Source of the DNA: Dyella monticola
GTDB lineage: Bacteria > Pseudomonadota > Gammaproteobacteria > Xanthomonadales > Rhodanobacteraceae
Assembly: GCF_003363155.1 (NCBI RefSeq)
Contig: NZ_QRBE01000011.1
Coordinates: forward strand, 116,123 to 180,122
Length of the DNA stretch: 64,000 nt
Direction of reading: 5' to 3'
Position numbers and translations under genes: made by a program. Below, piece after piece: positions 44,133-51,664 of this stretch; positions within the stretch are counted from its first letter, which is position 1, and every line of letters starts with the position of its first letter. The notes under the pieces are model-generated. The model was not told where the DNA came from. It saw nothing but the letters and a program-made list of their open reading frames with translations, and did no database searches.

Positions 44133-45647
44133 TCACAGCTCCACCAGCGCCAGCGCATTGCGCCGCCACGTGCCCAGCGGCGTGACATGGGCGGGACACT
44201 GCGCCAGCACCGGCCCCAGTGCGCCGGGCCCCAGGTCGGGATTGATCACCACCAGGGCCTTGCCGGCGTTGTGCAGCGCGTGGCACAGCGTCTGCGCGCC
44301 ATCGGGGGCGTGATAGGCAATGCCATACACCGGCTTTTCCATATACAGGCGAAGCCCCCATGGGGTTTGTTCTTCGATGTCGTAGCCCAGGGTGGTGTTC
44401 TCGACCACGATCACCGCGTTGTAGTGGCTGGTCGCTGTCATGGCACTGAGCTCCTGGGCGGCCTTGCGGTTATCCAGCGAGGAATGCCAGCCGTAAGCGA
44501 CCGTGGCCTTCACCGCCAGCAGCACCACGATCCATGCACCCAGCAGCAGTTTCTGGCGGGTTTGGCGCAGATCGATGCGATCGCGCAAGGCCAGTGCCAG
44601 CAACAAGGCCAGGGGCGCGAACAACGGCAACACATACAGTGGCAAGCGCGACTGCACCAGGCAGAACACCAGGAACGGCAGGAAAAACCACAGCACCACG
44701 AACATTTCCGCCGTGGGTTTGCCGCTCCAGCGCTTGGCGCTGAACCAACGCCGTGCCTCGCGGATGGTGGCGGGCCACCATGGCAGCATGCCTAGCACCA
44801 GCACCGGCACATAGACCTTGATCCAGCCGAACCAGCCGGCATTGCGGCGATGCGCGGCCGTGAATACGCGGTTGTAGACCTCCTGGCGCAGGAAGTAGTC
44901 CAGCAAGCCGGCATGACGCACCACCACCACCACGTACCAGGACAAGCCGATCACCAGAAACAACACGATGCCGGCGAGCGGGAAGAACCGCCCGAGCCCG
45001 CGCCAGCCGTCGCGGCGTGCGATGAACGGAATCACCGCCAGCAGCGGCAACAACCCCGGCGGCCCTTTGGTGAGAAAGGCCAGGCCCCACCCCAGCCACA
45101 TCAGCAATACGTAACGCTTGCGCCCGCGCTCGTTTTCATCGAACGCCGCGTGGAGAAAACCCACCATGGCCAGTGTTTCGCACAACGTCAAAAACGCATC
45201 CGTGCTGACGATGTTGCTCATCAGGGATGGCGCCGCCGCGCAGGCGTACACCAGTCCAGGCAACCAGGGTTTTTCAGAAATCAGTACACGTCCGGCGGCA
45301 AGCATCAGCCACACCGTGCACAAAAAGGCCAACGCGTACGGCACGCGCACCGCCCAGGTGTTGCGGCCGAATACCTTCATCGATGCGGCAATCACCCAAT
45401 AGGTGGTGGGTGGCTTGGAGAAATTGATTTCGTCCGGGCTATAGGCTGGCGCCAGGTAATTGCCGGTGTCGAGCATCTGCAGCGCGGCGACCGTGTAGCG
45501 TCCCTCGTCCGGGCTCCACAGGCCACGGGTACCCTGGAACGCAAACCCCAACAGCAGCGCCAGGCAGGTCAGGGCGATCATGGACCACCGCATGGCCGGC
45601 GCCGGGTTGCGTGGCAGGCGAGGTTCCATCATGGCGTCGTTCGGCAT
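44133..45647 (-). CDS. glycosyltransferase family 39 (ArnT/PMT-like) membrane enzyme
   Basis: A 504-residue polytopic enzyme from ATG 45647. The catalytic Asp-Glu pair of GT39 enzymes is in the first periplasmic loop (RGLWSPDEGRYTVAALQML). About 11-12 helices follow, among them WLMLAAGRVLISEKPWL and VLLMWLGWGLAFLTKGPPGL, the conserved FLTKGP loop. Such enzymes move a sugar from a polyprenyl-phosphate donor to lipid A, lipids or proteins; ArnT adds aminoarabinose and gives polymyxin resistance. The C-terminal periplasmic domain (~380-504) is normal in length. Confidence 0.9.
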   Translation of the reverse strand: MPNDAMMEPRLPRNPAPAMRWSMIALTCLALLLGFAFQGTRGLWSPDEGRYTVAALQMLDTGNYLAPAYSPDEINFSKPPTTYWVIAASMKVFGRNTWAVRVPYALAFLCTVWLMLAAGRVLISEKPWLPGLVYACAAAPSLMSNIVSTDAFLTLCETLAMVGFLHAAFDENERGRKRYVLLMWLGWGLAFLTKGPPGLLPLLAVIPFIARRDGWRGLGRFFPLAGIVLFLVIGLSWYVVVVVRHAGLLDYFLRQEVYNRVFTAAHRRNAGWFGWIKVYVPVLVLGMLPWWPATIREARRWFSAKRWSGKPTAEMFVVLWFFLPFLVFCLVQSRLPLYVLPLFAPLALLLALALRDRIDLRQTRQKLLLGAWIVVLLAVKATVAYGWHSSLDNRKAAQELSAMTATSHYNAVIVVENTTLGYDIEEQTPWGLRLYMEKPVYGIAYHAPDGAQTLCHALHNAGKALVVINPDLGPGALGPVLAQCPAHVTPLGTWRRNALALVEL

Positions 45648-45862
45648 CGGTTTTTCCGTGGAAAAGCGTCGCGCCATCCACGCGTACACGCAGTGTCGGA
45701 CAGCGATATGCAATCGTTATGTACCTGCGCCTGGCGATGCCAGCGCACGCTCCAACCGTCCATTGTAAGCGCCAGACACCGCTCGCTACCTTTCGTGAAC
45801 CTTAGTAGCCTGAACCGGTGCGCCGACGGACAATGCACAGAAGCGCCACCCGGACACCGCCG

Positions 45863-46483
45863 ATGACCGATCTCCAACGCCACTGGGACCAGGTCTACGC
45901 AAGCAAAGCCGTGGACGCGGTGAGCTGGTACCAGCCGCATCCTGAGACATCGCTCGCCTTGATCGCCGACAGCCGGCTCGATGCTGATGCACCGCTGATC
46001 GATATCGGCGCAGGCGCGTCGACCCTGGTCGATCATCTGCTCGACGCGGGCTATCGCGATGTCACCGTTTTGGACATTGCCGCACAGGCATTGACGCATG
46101 CGCAAACCCGGCTGGGGCCGGCGAAGGCGCGGCAGGTGCGATGGATCACGGCCGATGTCACGCAGTTTGCGCCCTCCCGCACCTATGCGCTTTGGCACGA
46201 TCGCGCGGTGTTTCACTTCCTCACGCACGCGACGGCGCGCGATGCCTATCTAGCCACCTTGCGGCGCAGCCTCGTTGCCGGTGGCACCGCCATCATCGCG
46301 ACCTTCGCTGCGGATGGACCTATGCGGTGCAGCGGGCTGGACGTTGCCCGCTACGATGCCGATGCACTGTTCGCGTGCGTCGGCGATGGGTTCGAACCGT
46401 TGGCGACCGCGCGCGATATGCATGTGACGCCGTGGGGCGCGCGGCAGGCATTCACGTATGTACGCATGCGTCGGTCGATGTAG
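45863..46483 (+). CDS. class I SAM-dependent methyltransferase
   Basis: A 206-residue enzyme if started at ATG 45863 (MTDLQRHWDQVYASKAVDAV); ATG 45833 and GTG 45818 lie upstream in frame, with no clear ribosome-binding site for any. The SAM-binding motif I is LIDIGAGASTLVDHLL (~45-60), motif II VTVLDIA, then WHDRAVFHFLT and RSLVAGGTAIIATF. The substrate is unknown. Divergent from the GT39 gene. Confidence 0.85.
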   Translation: MTDLQRHWDQVYASKAVDAVSWYQPHPETSLALIADSRLDADAPLIDIGAGASTLVDHLLDAGYRDVTVLDIAAQALTHAQTRLGPAKARQVRWITADVTQFAPSRTYALWHDRAVFHFLTHATARDAYLATLRRSLVAGGTAIIATFAADGPMRCSGLDVARYDADALFACVGDGFEPLATARDMHVTPWGARQAFTYVRMRRSM

Positions 46484-46496
46484 ACCGCCATCCGCA

Positions 46497-46526
46497 CGCC
46501 CTTTCCATGAGGAGCGGGAAAGGGCG
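46497..46526. terminator. stem-loop between convergent genes
   Basis: Perfect 10-bp inverted repeat CGCCCTTTCC and GGAAAGGGCG with a 10-nt loop, in the gap between the methyltransferase stop (46483) and the secreted-protein stop (46542). A strong stem, but with only a weak T-run, serving either direction. Confidence 0.5.
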
Positions 46527-46541
46527 GTAAGTTATATCAGT

Positions 46542-46904
46542 TCAGTGACCTGACGAGGAACCGCTGCCCGTGTTGGTTGTACTGTTCGCGCGGAGCGTGG
46601 TCGTCCGCCCGCGTCCATTGCTGTAGGTACCGATACTGTTGGTGTTGCCAGTGTCACCGCCGGACAGGGTGCCATTGGACATGGTATGGCCGCTTTGTGG
46701 CGTTGCTTGTTGCGAGGTGCCTTGTTGTCGTTGCGAGCCAGGTTGCGTGGTCTGCGCCGACGCGCGCGGTGCGATACCGGCCGGCACACCGCTGATTTGT
46801 GGCGTTATCGCCGTACCGGTGCTTCCAGTAGCCTGCGCAAGCGCCGTTCCGCTTGCAAGCGCGCTGCAAAATGCGAACGCCGATATAAGCATGTACATGC
46901 GCAT
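46542..46904 (-). CDS. small secreted Ser/Thr/Gln/Gly-rich protein, unknown
   Basis: A 120-residue protein from ATG 46904, preceded by AGGAG at nine bases. A signal peptide (MYMLISAFAFCSALASGTALAQ) is followed by a low-complexity mature part with GSQRQQGTSQQATPQ, GDTGNTNSIGTYSNGRG and a C terminus TNTGSGSSSGH. No domain recognised; probably a disordered periplasmic or surface protein. Confidence 0.65.
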   Translation of the reverse strand: MRMYMLISAFAFCSALASGTALAQATGSTGTAITPQISGVPAGIAPRASAQTTQPGSQRQQGTSQQATPQSGHTMSNGTLSGGDTGNTNSIGTYSNGRGRTTTLRANSTTNTGSGSSSGH

Positions 46905-47002
46905 GAGGTCATCTCCTAAACATGCTGGTGCAATGACACTAGCGGCAGCGATGTGAGTCATGCGGCAACATTCGATCACGCCGCGGTACACCACCAAAAA
47001 CA

Positions 47003-47025
47003 AAGAGGGCGCCATGCGCCCTCTT
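47003..47025 (-). terminator. intrinsic terminator after csbD-like gene
   Basis: AAGAGGGCGC and GCGCCCTCTT, a perfect 10-bp stem with a 3-nt loop, followed on the minus strand by TTTGTTTTTGG. It lies 55 bases after the CsbD stop. A TTTT also follows on the plus strand. Confidence 0.75.
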
Positions 47026-47079
47026 TTCGGCTCCATCCGGGAAGTCGCCTCGACTTCATTCGTCGCTCCGTTGAATGGC

Positions 47080-47268
47080 TCAATGGTCTTTATGTTGTTG
47101 CTTGCGCACTTCGTCGTTGGCCTTGCCAACTTCCTTCTGGATCTTGCCGGCATTTTTTTCGATGTTGCCCGACAGCTCGCGCGCATGATTGCCGGTGACC
47201 TTGCCGGCCGCCTCTTTCGTAGCACCTTTGACTTCGTGCTTCGTACCTTCAATGCGATTTTTATCCAT
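47080..47268 (-). CDS. CsbD family stress protein
   Basis: A 62-residue highly charged, helical protein. The N-terminal MDKNRIEGTKHEVKGATKEA is the CsbD signature, continuing AGKVTGNHARELSGNIEKNA and GKIQKEVGKANDEVRK. CsbD-like proteins are abundant general-stress proteins of unknown activity in many bacteria. Followed by a strong terminator, so transcribed alone. Confidence 0.92.
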   Translation of the reverse strand: MDKNRIEGTKHEVKGATKEAAGKVTGNHARELSGNIEKNAGKIQKEVGKANDEVRKQQHKDH

Positions 47269-47520
47269 GACGTGATTTGCCTCCTGACCTGTTTGATTGC
47301 GGTGGAGACATCATGCGCAAGCCAGCGGCACGGTTCGGTGCAAAGCGGGTGAAGAGCGTAACGATATTGCTGAGTACGCCATGAAGTGCCGTTGTGCAGT
47401 TCACTGATGACAGTGACTGAACGTTTCGACGATGCCATTCTCACGATAAATGCCGCTGTCGGCGATCACGCTACGTGTGAAACAGAACGGCAAGCCCGCG
47501 CAAGCGTTGAACAAAAAACA

Positions 47521-49698
47521 TCAGGCACGCTGCAGATGGGGCGCCTCATCGTCATCGAACCCGTGAACCACGAAACGATAGGTATCCCTGCCCGCCTCTT
47601 TGGCCATATACAAAGCATCGTCGGCGTGCTTCATCAGCGTGTCAGCCGAGGATTCATGCTTGCACAACGCCGCGCCGATGCTCATTTTTACGTTCACGGG
47701 CGTGCCGCCGGCATCGATGGTCATGTGCAGGCGCTCCCATAGCGAATGGATGAACGCCTTCGCCTGCTTGGCGTTGTCGATGTCGTTGCACAGCACCACG
47801 AATTCGTCGCCGCCGATGCGCGCGACGACCTCGCCTTCGCGCACCAGCCGTTGCAGGCAATGCCCGGCTTCGGCCAGTACGGCATCGCCAATGGCGTGAC
47901 CGTAAGTGTCGTTGATGGTTTTGAAGTGATCAATGTCCACCACCGCCAGCAGGACAGGCATATTGCGTTGCTGCGCATGCTTGAGCACGATCGGCATGCG
48001 TTCGCTGAAATAACGGCGGTTGGCCAGATCCGTCAACGCGTCCTGATGCGCCAGGCGCAGCAGCTCGCGCTCCGTATGCTTGATGTGCGTGATGTCGGTG
48101 GTGAGCGCGTAGATGCCATTGATGCGGCCTTCGGCGCCGCGGTCCGGCACATAGTGCGCCTGGAAGTGCAGCAGTTTTCCGCCATAGGTCGCCTCGTATT
48201 CGAATAGTACCGATTCGCCGGCGTAGGCGCGTTCCAGATACTGCTTCAGGTGTTCGTAGAGTGCGGCGCCGCGCACTTCGCGCATCGTTTTGCCGATCAT
48301 CGCCGCGGGATCTTCGCCGGAGACCTGTTCGACGAAACGATTGATGTAGGTATAGCGCTCCGACAAATCGATACGCGCGATCACCGCCGGTACGTTGTCG
48401 GTCACCGTGCGCAATTGCGCCTGGCTTTCCAACAAGGCCTGTTCGAAGTGTACGCGTTCGGTCACGTCACGGCCGGTGTAGATGATGTCCATCGTGCCGT
48501 CGTTATCGGGGCTGGGGACCAGTCGCGCAAACGCTTCGATCCACAGATAGTGGCCATCCTTGTGACGCAGGCGATACGTGGTGGTGGTACCGCCGTGGCT
48601 GCGCAGTTTCACCACTTCGGCGGCGATACGATCACGATCGTCGGGGTGGATGAGGTCAGGGCGCGGGTCCTGGAAATCATCCACTTCCCAGCCGAGCAGC
48701 TCCTTGACCGATGGCGATACGTACATGCGGTGGCCGTCGACGCGAATGCGCATGACCAGATCGCCGCTGTGATCGGCCAGCATGCGATAGCGCAGTTCGC
48801 TTTCGCGGATACGATTACGCAGGCGATCTTGTTCGGACAGCGCCAGCGCCACCGGCAGCGCCACGAAACACGACACCCCGATGAACACCTGCGCCATCGC
48901 CACGCGAAAAGCCGGCGTAACGCCGGCGACGAGATTGAACGGACCGATGCTCAAGGTGGTAACGAGCGTGATCACCAGCGCGACGATCGCCATACCGATC
49001 ACCATGCCCACGAAGCGATGACGAAAGACCAGCCATAGCAGCGGCGGATAGATCATGAACGCGATCGGTACGCGCGCCTCCACGAAGGCGCCTACCGTCA
49101 CGATGGTGAGCAGCGACAGATCGCGCACCAGCGGCCAGCGCTGGTAGGGGGTGATCTGGCGGAACGTGCGGTTCACCAGCAACAGCGACGTGCTGCCCGC
49201 GATCACCATGCCCACCAGGTGCGCGCGGAAGACCGTGTTGAGGCCCATCAGCAGACCCGGCTGCGACCACCTCTGCAGGATGGTCATGAGGATGAGCGTG
49301 CACAGCGCGCTACTGGCCAATGCCGCGACGATCCCCACGCGCCCCAGGTCGATGAAGCGGGTGCGCGCGGACAGTTGTGGAAAGCGCCGGCGGATCGATT
49401 CACTGACGATCACTGTCTCCAGCGCGTGGCATGGGCCGGCCAGCAAGGTGGGAACAAGCGGTTCAGCCAGGCATAGCTTGGCCAGGAAGTAACCGAGGAA
49501 GCCCGCCACCAGCACCGGCCAGGTCTCACGCAACGGACGCTGCACCATCCAACCGATCAGCGCGCCATTGGCCAGCCACAACACCGGGGTGTGATTGGTG
49601 TGCGCCAGCGCAAGCGCATACAGCGTAAGGCCGCCCGAGCAGGCGAACGCTGCAAAAAGTGGCCATAGGCCTTGCGGGAAGCGCTGGGCGAGCACCAT
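47521..49698 (-). CDS. diguanylate cyclase with MASE1-like sensor and two PAS domains
   Basis: A 725-residue inner-membrane enzyme that makes cyclic di-GMP. Residues ~10-290 form a multi-helix MASE1-type sensor (LTLYALALAHTNHTPVLWLA, later AFMIYPPLLWLVFRHRF). PAS 1 covers ~305-425 (YRMLADHSGDLVMRIRVDGH), with a PAC end, and PAS 2 ~430-550. The GGDEF domain (~560-715) has the intact active site ARIGGDEFVV at ~629. The inhibitory I-site normally reads RxxD; here it is REGE, so product inhibition may be weak. No EAL domain. Input signal unknown. Confidence 0.92.
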   Translation of the reverse strand: MVLAQRFPQGLWPLFAAFACSGGLTLYALALAHTNHTPVLWLANGALIGWMVQRPLRETWPVLVAGFLGYFLAKLCLAEPLVPTLLAGPCHALETVIVSESIRRRFPQLSARTRFIDLGRVGIVAALASSALCTLILMTILQRWSQPGLLMGLNTVFRAHLVGMVIAGSTSLLLVNRTFRQITPYQRWPLVRDLSLLTIVTVGAFVEARVPIAFMIYPPLLWLVFRHRFVGMVIGMAIVALVITLVTTLSIGPFNLVAGVTPAFRVAMAQVFIGVSCFVALPVALALSEQDRLRNRIRESELRYRMLADHSGDLVMRIRVDGHRMYVSPSVKELLGWEVDDFQDPRPDLIHPDDRDRIAAEVVKLRSHGGTTTTYRLRHKDGHYLWIEAFARLVPSPDNDGTMDIIYTGRDVTERVHFEQALLESQAQLRTVTDNVPAVIARIDLSERYTYINRFVEQVSGEDPAAMIGKTMREVRGAALYEHLKQYLERAYAGESVLFEYEATYGGKLLHFQAHYVPDRGAEGRINGIYALTTDITHIKHTERELLRLAHQDALTDLANRRYFSERMPIVLKHAQQRNMPVLLAVVDIDHFKTINDTYGHAIGDAVLAEAGHCLQRLVREGEVVARIGGDEFVVLCNDIDNAKQAKAFIHSLWERLHMTIDAGGTPVNVKMSIGAALCKHESSADTLMKHADDALYMAKEAGRDTYRFVVHGFDDDEAPHLQRA

Positions 49699-49954
49699 TT
49701 ATTGCCTGGGTCCTACACGGTTGCGGGTATAAACCCCCATGGCCGTGAGAAGCAAGACGCTTGCCAAACTGTGAAGAACACGCCACCCGCCCGGCGTCCC
49801 GTCGCCTCGGCGAACGCGGAAAGGGCACCTGGCTGTGCCCGATTTTGAGGGGCCAGGACCACCCGGCCCAGCATGCATGGCAACGCCATCGGGCCGCGGC
49901 AATCGCGGCCGGCCGCCAGAATTCGGCGCTATGTGGCGCCGGTTTGAAAGGACG

Positions 49955-51538
49955 CTAACCCTGCCCCTGTCCGGTCCCTTCATTGATATAGATAGGATTG
50001 CCCACCAACAGCAGCTCCCCGCCGGCCCCCCGCACATTGGCCCGGATCCAGTGACGCTTGCCGTCGCTGGGCCAGTCGAACGATTGTTTCAGCGGGCCGT
50101 GTACGACCAGATCGGCCTTCGGCTGCCAGCTTTTGCCATCGACGATCACCTCGGCATGGGCGCCCGCCGGTGCGATGGCCTGCAGGCTGAAGTGCACGAT
50201 CTCACCCCGCGGCGCGCTCAGCGCATCGCCCATCTGCGCGTTCTGGCTGCCGGCCGTGGCGGTGAGATCGAGGAAGCGGTCCGGCGTACCTTCCGTATCA
50301 ATGAAAACGTGCCCGGCACGAATGCCGTCAAGAATTGCCGGCATGGACAGCGCACTGGCATGCACCACGGTCGTCGGTGTACCGACCCGCACGCCGCCTG
50401 GAAGCGTGAGCGACTTTTCCGCATCGTGATTGTCGCTGCCGCCTACGCCCGTAAGCCGATACCCCTGATCCAACAGCTTCTGCCAGAACGGCACGCCTGA
50501 ATCGGGCAGCATCGCATCCATTCCGTTGACCGCTTCGATCGCCTGCACTTCATGCATGTCGACCGGATTGGACGGCGCCCAACCGCAACCCATGCAGGTT
50601 TCGTCATCGGGACGAATCGGATGATTGATGGAAATCAGCGCATGCAGCCTGCCGACCTCGTGCAGCAGTGCGTTCCAATCCGGCACCGCGGCGCTGCCCA
50701 CGCGAAAATCGATCGGTTCGTCCGTACCGAACACATTCGCGTGGCCGGTGAAGGTGGTGATTTCGCGCGCGGGTATCAACAGCAGGTTATCGAAATACGG
50801 TTGCAGTTCGCGCAGATCGTTCGCTTGCGACACCGTGTTGTGATCGCTGAGCGCAATGAAATCGAGTCCGCGATGCAGCGCCGCTTCAATCGTCAGAAAC
50901 AGCGGGCACGGAACGCGTTGGCGCCCACTCTGGCTGACGCAACTGCCGTCGCTATGCGCACCGTGCATATGCAAGTCGCCGCGATACCACCCCGCTTCAC
51001 TGCGCAACGGTGGATTGAGCACTTCGGGCAACCACGCCGGATCGCCCGGATGGCCAAACCAGATCCTGGCGGTGTACTGCGCCGTCACTCCAGAGCGGAT
51101 GTTGGGCACGCCAAGCAGCAGCGTCCAGCGGCCGGCGCGAATCGGCCCAGGCAGGAAGGATGGCGTCGCATCGGTCTGGCCGATGGTGAAGATCTTCTTG
51201 CTGCCGCCACTCCAGCCGCGAAAACCATCCTGACCATGAAAACCATCCGGACCAAGCACACCCAGATCAACGGTGGTGTGTTGATCGCGCCCGGTGTAAT
51301 CGAACTGCACGGTGATGCGATTCACGTTGGCCGGTACGGTGAACGGTACGGAGCGATAGGTGTGGTTGTCCGCACCGCTGAGCTGGCCTTTGAGAACGAG
51401 GTCCGGTGCGTTGCCGTCTGCATGCACGCTGAAGCAGAGGCATAGCAGCCATGCCATCACCCACGCGTACGACCTACCGCGCGATGGTTTTTGCCGCGCC
51501 CGATTCGACTGAAGCATAGCCAAGCTTGAAGTAGTCAT
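49955..51538 (-). CDS. exported PHP-domain metallohydrolase (CehA/McbA family)
   Basis: A 527-residue protein with a signal peptide (~24-41, AWVMAWLLCLCFSVHADG) after a basic leader; ATG 51517 is an alternative start. Residues ~45-170 are a beta-sandwich, then the PHP active site: RGDLHMHGAHSDGSC (metal-binding His, His, His and Asp), FIALSDHNTVSQAND, SINHPIRPDDE and VGGSDNHDAEKS. CehA/McbA relatives hydrolyse carbamates and phosphoesters with divalent metals. It lies just downstream of the TonB receptor on the same strand (126-base gap), so it may process what the receptor brings in. Confidence 0.88.
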   Translation of the reverse strand: MTTSSLAMLQSNRARQKPSRGRSYAWVMAWLLCLCFSVHADGNAPDLVLKGQLSGADNHTYRSVPFTVPANVNRITVQFDYTGRDQHTTVDLGVLGPDGFHGQDGFRGWSGGSKKIFTIGQTDATPSFLPGPIRAGRWTLLLGVPNIRSGVTAQYTARIWFGHPGDPAWLPEVLNPPLRSEAGWYRGDLHMHGAHSDGSCVSQSGRQRVPCPLFLTIEAALHRGLDFIALSDHNTVSQANDLRELQPYFDNLLLIPAREITTFTGHANVFGTDEPIDFRVGSAAVPDWNALLHEVGRLHALISINHPIRPDDETCMGCGWAPSNPVDMHEVQAIEAVNGMDAMLPDSGVPFWQKLLDQGYRLTGVGGSDNHDAEKSLTLPGGVRVGTPTTVVHASALSMPAILDGIRAGHVFIDTEGTPDRFLDLTATAGSQNAQMGDALSAPRGEIVHFSLQAIAPAGAHAEVIVDGKSWQPKADLVVHGPLKQSFDWPSDGKRHWIRANVRGAGGELLLVGNPIYINEGTGQGQG

Positions 51539-51664
51539 GACATCACATATTCCGAACGAGTCATCGTGCCTGAATGTGCCCCTCCCCGGCGCGCAGGGGA
51601 GGGGACACTACGTCGCGTGGCTGAAAACATAGCGCTATCGAACCGGCCACGACGTTGAAGCGGG

